From Protula sp. h YS-2021 (lineage: Eukaryota; Annelida; Polychaeta; Sabellida; Serpulidae), in assembly GCA_949752745.1 (NCBI GenBank), contig OX457033.1, positions 17,957,907 through 18,021,906 on the forward strand: a stretch of DNA of 64,000 nucleotides, in the 5' to 3' direction. Shown here piece after piece: positions 35,967 through 48,423 of this stretch (positions within the stretch are counted from its first letter, which is position 1; every line of letters starts with the position of its first letter). A model generated the notes under the pieces. It ran no database searches and was not told the DNA's origin. It saw nothing but the letters and a program-made list of their open reading frames with translations. The translations under genes were made by a program, and so were the position numbers.

Positions 35967-36235
35967 CATCTATTCAACGTTGTGTCTTAGACGTTGATTT
36001 GACGTTTCTCCATGGTTGCCACGAACATCATCCGAATTAAATCTCAGATCAACGTTGTATCGAAGTAAGAATGCTTACTTAGTGTATCATGTCAAAAGCT
36101 GTGAATTTTTATTGATTTGGAAAGAACTGGCGACGTGGCATTTCTTTGAACGAAGAACTTTAAAACATTTAAAATTCTTAGTCTTCATATCATAACTTCT
36201 GCGTCCGCAAGTATAATTTTTGCTGCTCGGTAGCC
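35967..36235. repeat. Dispersed repeat, CAACGTTG-rich (copy 2)
   Basis: Shares TATTCAACGTTGT near its start and AATTTTTGCTGCTCGGTAGC near its end with 12917-13290. The intervening sequence is diverged. Probably an unclassified interspersed element. Confidence 0.5.
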
Positions 36236-37695
36236 CAAAAGAGTCTATTCTGATTTTGAGCTAACAATAAATTTATAATAATAATTGGCTATAGGACAGA
36301 CCATTAGCATTTCCTGACACCTTGTATACATGCAGTAGTTAATCGAAATGCTTAAATATCACTAACTAAAACACCACTAAAATTACTGTTTTTTTATATT
36401 GTGTCTTTACTATTATGACGAATAGAACGACTTGCACGATTTGAATTCTTTTGGCTCTCTAGATACAGCTAAAAGATGCAAATAAAAGAATAATTTATGT
36501 TTTATGAAGCTACCTTTTATCTAAGTTACTATTTGAACATTTAAACATATTTCAACCTAATTTATCAATTTTTGCAAAGGCTTAGGGTATCTTCGTTTAT
36601 TATTTGTTATTTTAGTTGATTGTATTTCATCAAAAATACTTAATAAGAAATAATGAAAAAAACATCCAAACAGATATGACCATATTTAAATATTTTACCA
36701 GATTTAGCTGTGCTTGCTAGAAAACAGATATATTAGCTGTTGAACAGTATGAAAAGAAATGTAAAGGTGTGGCCTATGTATTGTCTAGTGGCTGTCTACT
36801 AAATATAGTCCCTTGTGGACCTTTATGTGTGCCTAGCTGGTGTTCTGAGGCCAATATACCAATTGAAGTTTTATCAAATAGATAACACAAATTAACCAAT
36901 GCCTAAATATGTTTTTTTATAAATAGATAATTTTACTTTAGAAAATTACTGGATCCTTTAATATAAAATTACATGTGGAAAAAAGGATGGAATTTGTGCT
37001 GAAAATTATGTCCTCTGAATTAAGTAAACTATATACATTTGTTTGCTTTGTAGCTCCATGTTGTTCCTTCCAAGCATCTCTTGACGTCACATCCGCCATT
37101 TACGTCACATCTGACGTAATTAGCTTCGTCGTAATGTGGGAAGTGGAGGGTTCGTTTTCTCAGAACGTTTCCAAGTGCACACGGATTACTGAAACGATCA
37201 AGTTAGAAAGTTAAACACAGAGCAATTCTACGACGCATCTAATTTAGAGGCCTAGAACTTTCGATAAAGCAGTCAGTTAATACAAATAATGCTTGAAAGG
37301 CTTTTAACAGCATCTGACACCATCGAAAATAATTCAAATATTGCTTGCATATTTTCAATTTGAACTGAATTTAAGACTTGATGCATCAAAGTAACATTCG
37401 GTACATTGTGGTACCGATATTTTTGTAAAATGGTAGAATTTACGTGTTGAAATCATACACATAATTAATGTTAAGATTTAAATATCCTTACTTGTTCTCG
37501 CAATCGTAATTAGATACAGCGTTCTCTACAAGCAAGCAAATTTGCAAAATGACAGTTTCACACATGACGGGTATTAATATTCAAACGCAAGAGAATAAAT
37601 CCCATTCAAAGAATGAAAGAAAAACTTTAATTTCTTTAATTTGGCCATTTCTGTTAACAACAACCATGGCACTTTAATGTCAATTTTTGAGAAAG

Positions 37696-40600
37696 CTACA
37701 TATAAAAGCTATATAGCATTTTCGCACCTTTAGCCTTTTCTAATCGCATGTCTTCCGTAAGGAGATCGTAAAGTTGGCGTTCAATCGTCTTCTTCTTCCT
37801 TAGCCAGCCACCGGCTTTGTTGTATCCCTCTCTGGACATACTTTCGCTAGACCTTGACCAACTGGGACGGCTCCAACCCCATCTACTCTCACTCGAACTA
37901 CTTCCTCTTGACTTACTTCCTTTGGACTTGCTACTCTTTGTCTTACTTCCCTTAGATTTACTTCCCTTTGATTTACTTCCCTTAGACTTGCTGGATTTGC
38001 TCTCATGGGAGTGGCTTTCAATTGATGATGGCTCCTCTGATGCAGATAAACCTTCATCTGGTTCTTCGACTGGTATTTCTTCGATGGGTGCTTCCTCAAC
38101 TGTAATAAAAACAATTCTTTTGCATGTTTTCTTTAAAAGGTTTCAAAAGACAAGGATACTGACATTTTAAAAAAACCTCAAAACATTATTTGTTCCATGT
38201 TTAGCAGACTGTTAAAAAATCAGTATTTATTTTATTATTTGATACTCAGTATTAGTTATTTTTAGTTAATAATCTCGCTTTTCACATAGAATTCAAATAG
38301 AATGCCTCTACAGAATACGAACATCTTAATGATAGGAATAATCTAATATTCAGCATAAAAAACATTTGTAGAGCAATTGAATTGCAAATAATTGAAAAAG
38401 TTATTTTCATGTTTATAGTTAATAAATACAGTATCAAATAATTGGCAAGAGTTTGAAGCTTACCTCTACAATTGCAATTATACACGACTTCTAAGTATTT
38501 GAAGGTACCCTTGCATGGATCACCAAAGAAGGCGTTGTCTGCGGACACGACGCAGCTGTGTTTCCCTTCACAGACGTCACGTATCTTGTCACCAGTGGTA
38601 TAATCCACGCAGTCTGTACGGTCATTGTGCGACCTGTTGTTTATACAAAAAAGAGGTCCGATCTTGTGGGTCGTTACATATTTTTGCCAGAATCTTGAGA
38701 TGTGAGCTCTAGCTTAACAGTCAATGATATGTGGTAACCCAAATATGCGTAAAGTGATTTAGTGAACGGTTATCAAATATTGCTAAACGGTTACTAACCG
38801 GTAACCAGAAAACATTCGGATAAACAGACACATAACCGAAATGTTTGTGGGAAAGCATTAACATATTTACATTTTCAGGGCTTGGTAAGCTATGTCTGCA
38901 GCAGACTAGATGACTATTCATACTGATAATGCTCTTGCTGGGAACACTGGAGGCGGAGAAACAAAAATACCACAATATTTTCACACTTAACAGGTGCTCT
39001 TACCCCCAAAAGTGTTTGTTTGAATTTGTTCCCTCATTTTCCCAAATATGTAAACAGGGAACTTTTCACAACATTGACAATTTTTTGTAAAAGTACGTGT
39101 GGCTTCACAGAATTATGAGAGCCTTCGAGCCTGGGGCTCACTGCTGATAAGCCAGTGCATGAGCGGATCAATAACATTGTGGTGCAATGCAGTACACAGC
39201 ACTGCACGAGCTCACTGCAACCTCACATCACAAATGGGTGTGGTATTGCTCAGTGAAGGAGCATTCAGTAATCGGTTATCCTTGAATCTGACAGACGTTA
39301 TAACCGTTTAGTGAAAAGAGACCGGTCAGACAACTTTAATATATAAACTAAGCAAGTCAGGAGAATGCTGAAATTTCACAAGTGAATTAACACGAATTGC
39401 TTCCATTATTAGGCTGATGAAACCACAGTCCATAGGCTGCAACGTTCACCCTTTAAATATATCCCTTACTTGCCATACGGACAAACTCTTGCATCTGGAA
39501 GGGTACGCCCATAGTTAGCGGTCAGTATTTCGATACTGCCCTCCCCGCACAAGACCTCCATAATCCCATCGTTTTCACACACCACATAACGCTCACAGCC
39601 CTCAACACAACCTGCATAAAACATCACAGGCCAATGTAGAATAAGAGAATATTAAATGGCTGTGAGGATTTTAAGCAACCATTAGAACTGTCTCTTGAAA
39701 TGCTTCATTGCCTTCTATAACTGAAAATTACGTGAATTAACATAGTAATTAATAATTTTCAATTTATTTGCCTATCTTGAAAACAAAACAGATGTTATTC
39801 TGTCAGACACAAACCGTAACATTTTACAGTGTCAGAGTCTTATAGTGGATGAGTCTTGGATGAAAAAGTAATTGTATGTTACAGAAGAGTTTAAATATAG
39901 AAAAAAATTATATGTGCATTTAGGGTATTAGATACCGTGTCCACCACTTTCACGTACCTGTTATGACATCATCAGAGCCCTGGCCATGGCCACACGTGAG
40001 GATATCTTGATTCCATTCTGTACCCCGACCACAGGACATCACATGGCAGCCCGAAAACTCATCACAGTGCACAAACTTTGTCTGATCGTGATGCGGAAAA
40101 TAAAAATTTCCTGCCTCAATATTGAGAGCATTGCATGGGTTGCTGTAAAAAATATATAATCGCTCAATATGGTAGATACAAGTTGACACATCATTGTAGT
40201 TCATTTAATTAACCGATCCAATAATTCAGTACGCCCTAGAGACACTGTTTTATAGAAAGAAGTATAAGTATGGCCTTTTAAGTCTAATCTGTTAAGCAGC
40301 TGTTGAATTATATGTTTTATTACACATCACATTTGCAATTAAAACTTTCTTACTTGCTGTCACAGTCGTAGGTTTGATCTGAAATGACCAATTTGGATTT
40401 ATCGGATTCACTAATTCTATTTATAAACAAAATTATTATCTGTATATTCTTCAGAAAACAGCGCCATTTTTACGCATGATCTTTTTCCTTTTTGATTTTA
40501 TAACTTTATGGACAATAAGTCGAAACCACCACATGTGCAAGTGCTCAAAGTATATTTATTATTTTGGAAATTAAAGAAGTGCTTACTCCATTTCTTTCCT

Positions 40601-41811
40601 TAGAAATTAAAACATCTTATGAAAGTGCCTCAGTTTAGGCTTTTAAATAAGAACAACAGTATCCAAAGATATGTCGTTACCTGGGCATTGGCAAGTGTAT
40701 GACACATCGATGTACTTGTAAGTACCTCTGCATGTATCACCAAAGTACCCGTTATCGGCAGGTACTAAACAGCTGTGTTGTCCGTCACAGGCAAGTCTTA
40801 TTTTCTGTTCTGTGCTTGTATCGACACAATCAGTGCGGTCCTTATGACTCCTTAAAATAAGTTCAGTATGCTAATAAACAGACTACATATAAGACCGGCA
40901 GCATGCAGAAAGCCAAGCCAACAATGCATTTTGTCAACCATTTCGTATTTTTTATAATATTTTAATATTTTGGGCTGAACACAACGAGTTTATACATTCA
41001 AACACCATAAAATCTCAAATCCATGCCGTTCAAAATATAAAAAAAACTAACACATGGAAATTGATTAATTTCATCCAAAATTAGAATTTTTAATTATGGA
41101 TATCAGATCTTTAAAAACTTTCTATAAGTTTACAATTGTCAAATTCTTGTTTCTAATAGTGCAGATTAACATCATATACAGCTTTACAGTAAAATCTTCA
41201 AATTAGACAAATTTAACTAAGCCTACCCAGTATATGGACAAACTTCATAATCGTGATGTGTTCTTCCATAATTGGCTGTGTTAATTACAATAAGACCATC
41301 GCCGCAAGAAATATCTAAATTTCCCTTATTCTCACAAACTTGCACTGTCTCAGCTCCCCTGTTGCATTCTGAAAGTTATGCATTTCATACATACAATTAC
41401 TCTGTATACACAATTACTTTTCTTAGAGTCTTCTATTTTTTTCCTTCTATGCTTAAACGATAATTTGTGGTGTATAACACATTAATTTTACCTTTTAAAT
41501 TATGATTTAAATTTAAATGCATTAATCCTAGGTTTGCTTACATATCTTGTCGCATTACACTTCTTCAAAATGTGGAATCGATCTGCTTTTCTTTATTTCA
41601 AGTTTGATCTCATACAAAAGTTGCTCATTAGGCACTGTATATATCTCGCTAAATTCCATTTATCTGTGTAGTGCAGATAAAAATTGAAAAAAAAAGAACA
41701 GCGACAAGAGCAATCCTGATTTCTTTACAGTTCAATGGCTTTTAACAAACCTCCTGTCGCAGTTTTGAATGCTACGAAGCAGACGAACACTAACATCAGA
41801 AACCATCCCAT
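37696..41811 (-). CDS. Secreted lectin / chitin-binding / lectin protein with Ser-Lys-rich tail
   Basis: Eight coding exons: 41751-41811, 41227-41368, 40681-40850, 40354-40378, 39958-40142, 39470-39611, 38464-38633, 37696-38099. All joins are in phase, giving 432 residues. Domains: signal peptide (1-20); galactose/rhamnose-binding (SUEL-type) lectin at about 22-124 with ANYGRT, DRTDC and FGDTC; CBM14/peritrophin-A chitin-binding domain at about 133-190 (FYFPHHDQTKFVHCDEF, CGRGTEW); second lectin domain at about 196-298 with ANYGRT, DRTDC and FGDPC; then an acidic stretch (299-321), a (KGSKS)n-like tail (332-370), a Trp/Arg patch (RWGWSRPSWSR) and a basic helix. Each lectin is split into 142- and 170-base exons, showing domain duplication. 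The first lectin has DTC instead of the usual DPC. A weak donor (AAAG|GTGCGA) at the end could add another exon instead of the stop at 37696. Likely binds galactose-type glycans and chitin outside cells. Confidence 0.9.
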
Positions 41812-43357
41812 CCTCGCCTTCGTCTTTCTCAAGCCAAAATGAATTTCAGCTACAGACAAAAATTTTACAGTATCTAAATATATTCTATGACGCTGTGTCT
41901 GTTGGAATGCATAAATTTATGCACATCCTTATAATTGTTTACCTATTCAATTATTTTCAGCACACTAGAGTTGTCCTATCAGTCTGATAAGATATTTGCT
42001 TTAATCAAGTAAGTAAAACAATAGCATAAAATGTGATTGTTAACAGAAATAGATAAATATTTTAAAATTATTCTGCTCAAAAACATACAAGTGGTTTTGC
42101 AAAAACCTTCGGAAAGTGAATTGATGGATTCTGAAGTACTTGAAAACGCCCACCTAATCATGAAATTACTTCAAAGCAATGATGGAATGTATGCAAATAT
42201 ATGGAAGCACCAAAGTCGTAATAGCAGTGTCTGAAGTAGGTATACAATAAAACTACTATTTAAATACAATAGGTAGACGGCCGTAAAGTAATAAAGTGTT
42301 AAGTAATCTCGATATAAGTGCGCTACTGGGGACAGAGTGGTGGGATAATCGGTCGAAAGTGTACTTACAGCTCAAAAATATGTGTCCATTTTCTGCGGTG
42401 CCTTTATCAGTTTGAAAATAAGTTCTCACCACCCGTCAAACAAATGATTGTACGATAGGTTTGTTTTATTTGCAGTTTTTCTAATGTGTGGGCAGAAAAT
42501 ACGGCTTCATGAATTAATGCGTATGTCTACTTCAACAGAAAAGCTTCCAAGAACTTTCCCAAGTGTTTTATAAGGCCGTATGTTTTACAAGGTACAACTG
42601 GTTCATTAAAACTGGCTGTTTCTTTGCATAGTCAGATCCGCAATAGCTGCAAAATATATTTATCTCTGTTTTATCATCATAAAAAAAGTTTTTTAAACAC
42701 TGTATTATATTTTATTTCAGTGGTCGTTTAACACCGAGATCAAATATAGGAAATAAAAAGGTTTCTCTTATTTTTTTCTATAATTACAGATCAACAACAA
42801 TACCGCTGAAATATTAACTGCATTAATTATTTTGGTTTCTCACAACTTTTAAAATAAATGTATCTAATGAACATTTACGTAGTTTATGTAGAGAAAATGT
42901 CTCAACACTTTCATATAACAAAGTCAGTTCAGTTTTTTTACAAGTAATTTTAGTATATATTCCAAAACCAAGATTTCACTTGTATTTTTCTCTCTCAGAA
43001 CTATGTAATTGAAAGTTTTTATTCGATAAAGTTCTTTCACCCCTAAGGTGTAAAATATCTTTCACATTTGGCTTATTCTTGCAGCTTTAAAACACTTACA
43101 TAGCTCTAGGATTTGAAATACACACACGTTTATTTCTCTTACTAGCTCATGAGAGTGTCATGCCACTCTGCATACTTAATAAACAAAGAAGAAATAAAAC
43201 AAAACCAAAGCATATTTGGACGTCGACCATTTACTGTCCACGATTTTTAACCTTCAAGAGTTTTACACAGTTTATTGGACAGGAAACGATCCACTGTAAT
43301 TCTAAGCTGACGACACTGCATTAATTGTGTCTTCATACAAAACAGTCCGTGTTGTTT
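41812..43357. other. Intergenic spacer between lectin and desaturase genes
   Basis: No coding exon recognised. The upstream end should hold the lectin promoter (above 41811), but no convincing core element was seen. Both flanking genes are on the minus strand. Confidence 0.5.
43271..43276 (-). terminator. Candidate polyadenylation signal of the desaturase
   Basis: AATAAA on the minus strand, about 82 bases past the desaturase stop codon, a typical 3' UTR distance for a short tail. No other evidence for the cleavage site. Confidence 0.5.
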
Positions 43358-46300
43358 TTAATCTCCAGCCAAAGCAGAATAGTACTCCCTGTACCAAGTT
43401 GATCCCGATTTCTTCAGCATCCTAAAACAGGAATATATCTATAAATTTATGCAATAAGATGCCTTGGTTTCAAATAAACTGTTTGATCCTGAATTGATAT
43501 CTTTATCTTGATATTAAATTCTTAAAGCGTCATAAGTTATTATGGGTTTAATGCTTTGTTGTGAACAACGAACAAAAATGTTTTTGCTTTTATAATTGTG
43601 CAAATCTGAACACTGCAGTTTTTTCTAGTGTTTCCTGGCTTTGGCTTTAATGAAATCAAATGAGTCTGATAGTTTTAACTAATACATACTCATATACATC
43701 GTAAAATGCGATATAGAGAGAAGGCTTCACTATATATGGAATGTCATATTTTCTGCACATCTTCCTCACGTACGGGGCTATTGTTCTGTAATTCTCCCGT
43801 GGCATATGTGGAAACAAACTGAAATAGAAAATCGTATTGATTGTAAAATTCTTTTCCTGCACCAAACATTGAACATCTTAAAAATTATAGTAAATAGCGA
43901 AAATGCAAATCTAGTGAAATGTAATATACAGCGGTATCTTTCTTAACACTATAAATCATGGCCAAAGAACTTGTTAGGTGGCACACTAACTGGTGTTCAA
44001 TCTGCCAGTTCAAGCTTCCTGTGTACCAGTCGCAGAAGTAGTTATCGGGTAGGTTACAGGTACCAGCACATTGCAGCTCAAACCAAGTGTATCCTTCAAT
44101 AGGCTCGTGTTCCTGGGGAAGCGGCATGTGGTTGCTAAGCGACACCCAAACAAACCAATGCGATAGTATCTGTCTAAAACATGACAAGCATAAAATATCA
44201 CTAAGTACATGCATGCTCAAAGATAATTGGTTTGCATAAAATTAACAGTTTAACATTTATAGATTATGAGCTGTTGCAGTTAAAAGAGTGGTCTCAGTCA
44301 TTCAAGCACAAAATGTCACTCAGTATATGCTCAAACATAATTAACTGACATAAAATTATCTATATTTTAATATTTATAGATAAAGAGCTCTTGCAGTTAA
44401 ATAAGTGGTTTCCGTCATATATAATTTGGACTTAAATACTTGATGATTTAAAGAGCATCTCTTAAATCTAGAAGACACTGGCAATACATGACACAAGAAA
44501 ACGACTTCATAACTAAGAACAAGCCAAAGTCAGTACGGAATATACCAATTACATCCGCCATGCCACTGAAATATGAATTTTGCTTTAATCTGGAGAGCAG
44601 CGGACAATCGCTGGTAGCTATGACTAACGTTGAAACTTACCTAGCGATCCACATGTATAGCAAAAAGTACAACAAGCCCATGTGGGGTACATACAGGTAT
44701 GCATTTTTTACCACGAACAGCGCCATTAGAACTAAATCCTAAAATATATAAAATAGATTATCCATATGTTGCTGTAAGTACCTACAAAACAACTTCAGAT
44801 GATATTTTAACCATTTTAACTGATAGCCAATGATACTGAAAACATTTCATTTAAAATATGTCATTACTTCGTTCAAGTATTTTCATTAAAAGTGTAAGCA
44901 CTTATTTGATGATGTGACAATTTGCTGAACTGTATATTCTAGCTTCTTTAAATCCACAGAATATTGATTGATAAATTAACTGATTATCTTACTATGTTCT
45001 TTTGTCGTTTCCATGCGAAGATGAACGAGGCAATCTGGAACACTACTGGAACGTAAAGTGGGGGCCCGAACAGATACCTGTAAATACAAATTAAATGGTG
45101 AGCTATTAATCACAAAAATTCTATTGAATAACGGAGTTAAACAAAAATTTTGCTCTCTTTTAGACATGCCATGTTATTTACATTACCATAGCAGCCGCCT
45201 GTATGAGTACTTGCATATCAAACAGGTATACTATTGATTTATTCCATGATTTTTTTGGGCTTTATCAAATGAAAATAGCTCTTAATTTGGCTAACGATGT
45301 TTGGTGTGTGTATGTGTGAAACTATACTAATATTAAGGATTAGATACGTATATTACGGTGCAACAAATATCACTTGGATTTACCAATAGCTGTGTTGCTT
45401 GTGAAACGGTATTTTAGCTTTCCCAGTTTTAATGTTTTCTGCAGCCTTTTCTTTTGCCATACCGTGCCCAATCACAAACAGGTGATCGTTAATGCTTATT
45501 GTTGGGTCTTTACCGTACTGTAAAACAAAATATAACTGTTGAAAAATGTAATATTAGTTCCCATTAAATAAATCAAACAAATTAAATTAATATCAATATA
45601 AGCTGCATGAAGACACTTATACAAGCCTAAATTGTGCTGTTAATCAAACGTATTGATTTAGAAGATTTTGATGTTCTAAATACAATTTTATTGCCGTGTT
45701 ACGTTAATAGTAAAACTAATAATTTTAACTTAAAACATAAAACAGAAACCTCCAGGATGGCAATAATAGATTGCAACAAGTGTAAGTGCTGGTGTTACCT
45801 TGTTTGTTTTTGAGTGATGCCTGCTGTGATATTCATTCCAGAAAGCCGTGGAAAAGCCTGACGTAAACGCCATGAGGTAATGCTCAACAAACTGGTCTGT
45901 ACTGGGGTTGTGAAATATTGACCGGTGGCCGTAATCATGCATTGTGTAACCTGCTTGTGTCTAAAAAAGGCAGTAGAAGTCTGAGCAGTTTCAGTAGATT
46001 GTACTTAAATTATTTAAATCTGCATATCTGTTTTTTTTTCACGAACAATGTTACAAAACATTTCACTGCTAACACTATCTTACTGTTTACTTTGATCTTT
46101 AACTAAATTCGCCCACAAAATAAGGAGGCATTTGCACGGTTTTAAAATGGAACTACTTGATTTGTATTATAGTTGTAGCATTGTAATTGTATTTAAAATT
46201 GATTCTGGGGATTTTAAGACTTAAAGACTTGTTTTGTGTTATAGCAAGCAAAGAATATATTAATGTTCATGATAGTACAGAACATAAGTGAAGGCATAGT

Positions 46301-48423
46301 TATTTTTCATTCATATCAGCAAATACTCACCCAGCATGCTCCAAGAAAAACAACGGCGGCCAAGAATGGCAGCCAACCGGTTCCATAATGTGCTATGATC
46401 TGATAGGCGATAACTTCAAATGCAACAATTTGGCTGAAGTTAAGAATGTGATAGATGACACTAGGCTTGAACAAGTTCTGTCAATTAAACAAGAATATAT
46501 TAATAATGTCTTAATATCTACAAACTGAACTTGCAATCCATTAAAGAAGCAAATAAAAACAAATTTGATTTCACTATATAACGATAGGTTGCCAATATAT
46601 GGATTTAATACTTTATAAGGGGTAAATAGCTTGGTCATCTTTAAAACCTTTATGAAAATCTTTATAAAGTTTCTTTTCTTGATAATACCATTTCCTTGGC
46701 TGTGTTCCATAGTTTGCGGTAATCGCTTTCTATGTCCTGCTGCCTCTTCGTGGCGAACGTGCTCTCAGAAAGCACGCCTATTTGAAGAGGCTTCATGAAC
46801 TTGCGCACGATGTCACACCTCATGTGATACAACAGGAACGGATTCTGTAACGTAAGAAATGGTAGTAAGCAATATAATTCAACTGATATTTGCTATACGG
46901 ACCTGACTTTTACAGTTTTATGCCAGAAGAAAAACACAAGACTTGTGGCATTAACTAATATTTATGGCACACAGAATCTTTCACTAAGCACACAAAAATA
47001 CAAAAGAAATGTCTGATTAATGTGGCTATTACTCACAATGACAAAAAAGCATCCTTGGGATGCGTTCACAATTAATCCACACAAAGTTTAGGGATTTTAT
47101 TGCTATTTTATTTTGATATATGTATAAATTTCAATTTCAGTAAAGGCACGAACAGCTCCATGACTTAATTAATGTTAAGTGAGTTTCAGTTTAATGCAAT
47201 ATGATACTCTGCACTAAGTTACATATGCTGTTCCTGTTAAATGTATCCATATGTCTCATTCAAGTTGCTTTGATCATTTAAGCTTAAGCATTGCAAATAA
47301 GAAGCACAGAACAGAAATATCAAAACAATAATACAATAAAATATAGTCTGCCTCCTGCTCTATCGGAATACTTTAAAGAGCATAGTTAATATCTGATATT
47401 TACAAGTAAAAGACAGCGTTGGTGAAGCCCCTGCCCTTTTTTCCTTTATTCTTACCGTGGCATCCTGGCCCGCATGGTCATTCATCAACTGCCACCCACC
47501 GGGATGTCTTTTCTTAAATTCTGTGACGTCATAGACTTTGCCTTCCAGTACGAGCCACGTGTCATTCTCTGTGCAGTGCTTACGCACTTCCTCCCAGGTG
47601 TAGGGAGTGTCGCGGTTAATGGGCGCCCTCTCGTTGCTTGCACAACCGCCTTTTCCCCTGCCGAAATAAAACACAGTCTAAAACATTAAAGTAGGTTATG
47701 TGCTTTTACTATTTCAATGGTATTAGAATCGGCAACGTACAATACCTATTTTCCTCAGCCAGACACCTTAGCATAAATATAACAAATTATAAAAGCCAAA
47801 CAAGATAGCTTCAAAAAGGTAGCGCAAAACTGGAAATCGAAAAAAAAGTTCATTCCGTTGCTTTTATCATTTAACACCCTGCAGATGTCGTGTCTTAAGA
47901 ATTTATGTTTTATCATTTCCAATAGCGTATCCATAGTTACTTGGACTATATTTATAACTTAAAAACAGTTGTTTGTTTCTCACAACCAAAAATGATTTTA
48001 TATCTATAAAAACAAAATGTCACTGTATAAATCACTGGTAGTTATGTTTTAAATATATATGATGTCAATAAAACACGTTAAATAATGTAAGGCATCGACA
48101 ACTTGAAAGCTCTCAACATTTTTTATGATACATGCTCTCTTTAATAATATCTGACTGAAATAAAAAAAAACTATTATTAAAATTTCTTTGCCTGACAAAG
48201 TTAAGGCAAATGAAGTTGAGAACCCATTTAATTTGAAAATAAAGATTGGAAGAAAATTTAATTGCTTAATTCAAAATTAAGTTAAAAACAGGAATCAATA
48301 ATAAATTATAGTCAATTTTAGACAAAAGTACATCATCGAATGATTTAAGTAAAATATAAGAGCAGAACTAAGTTACTTCTCTCATTTTTATTTCTGATCA
48401 ACTTAATTATAATATACTTACAT
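43358..48423 (-). CDS. Front-end fatty acyl desaturase (cytochrome b5 fusion)
   Basis: Membrane enzyme of the endoplasmic reticulum inserting a double bond between an existing one and the carboxyl end of long-chain fatty acids (delta-5/6/8 type; exact regiospecificity not decidable). Exons: 48422-48423 (AT of the start codon), 47456-47657, 46689-46844, 46331-46477, 45799-45960, 45384-45517, 44993-45077, 44641-44738, 43991-44173, 43690-43818, 43358-43421. They give 453 residues, a normal family length. Cytochrome b5 HPGG at 52-55; His box 1 HDYGH 177-181; His box 2 HSRHH 214-218; His box 3 QIEHH 386-390 (the Gln typical of front-end desaturases), split across an intron. The N-terminus MGKGG matches vertebrate FADS proteins only if the start codon is split AT|G by an intron. 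An alternative first exon at 53007-53020 is also in frame. Confidence 0.9.

Larger units (their letters stand above)
33088..37695. other. Intergenic spacer
   Basis: No coding exon recognised. Contains a degenerate tandem repeat at 34290-34590 and a dispersed repeat at 35967-36235 (listed separately). The 35530-35799 open frame has no recognisable domain. Short GACGTCA/TGACGT motifs cluster at 37080-37125, but nothing ties them to a promoter. Confidence 0.5.

Noticed and set aside
38746..39317. Possible inverted-repeat element (ACGGTTAT motifs at both ends) in a lectin intron
   Set aside because: Ends match over only about 9 bases and no target duplication is visible.
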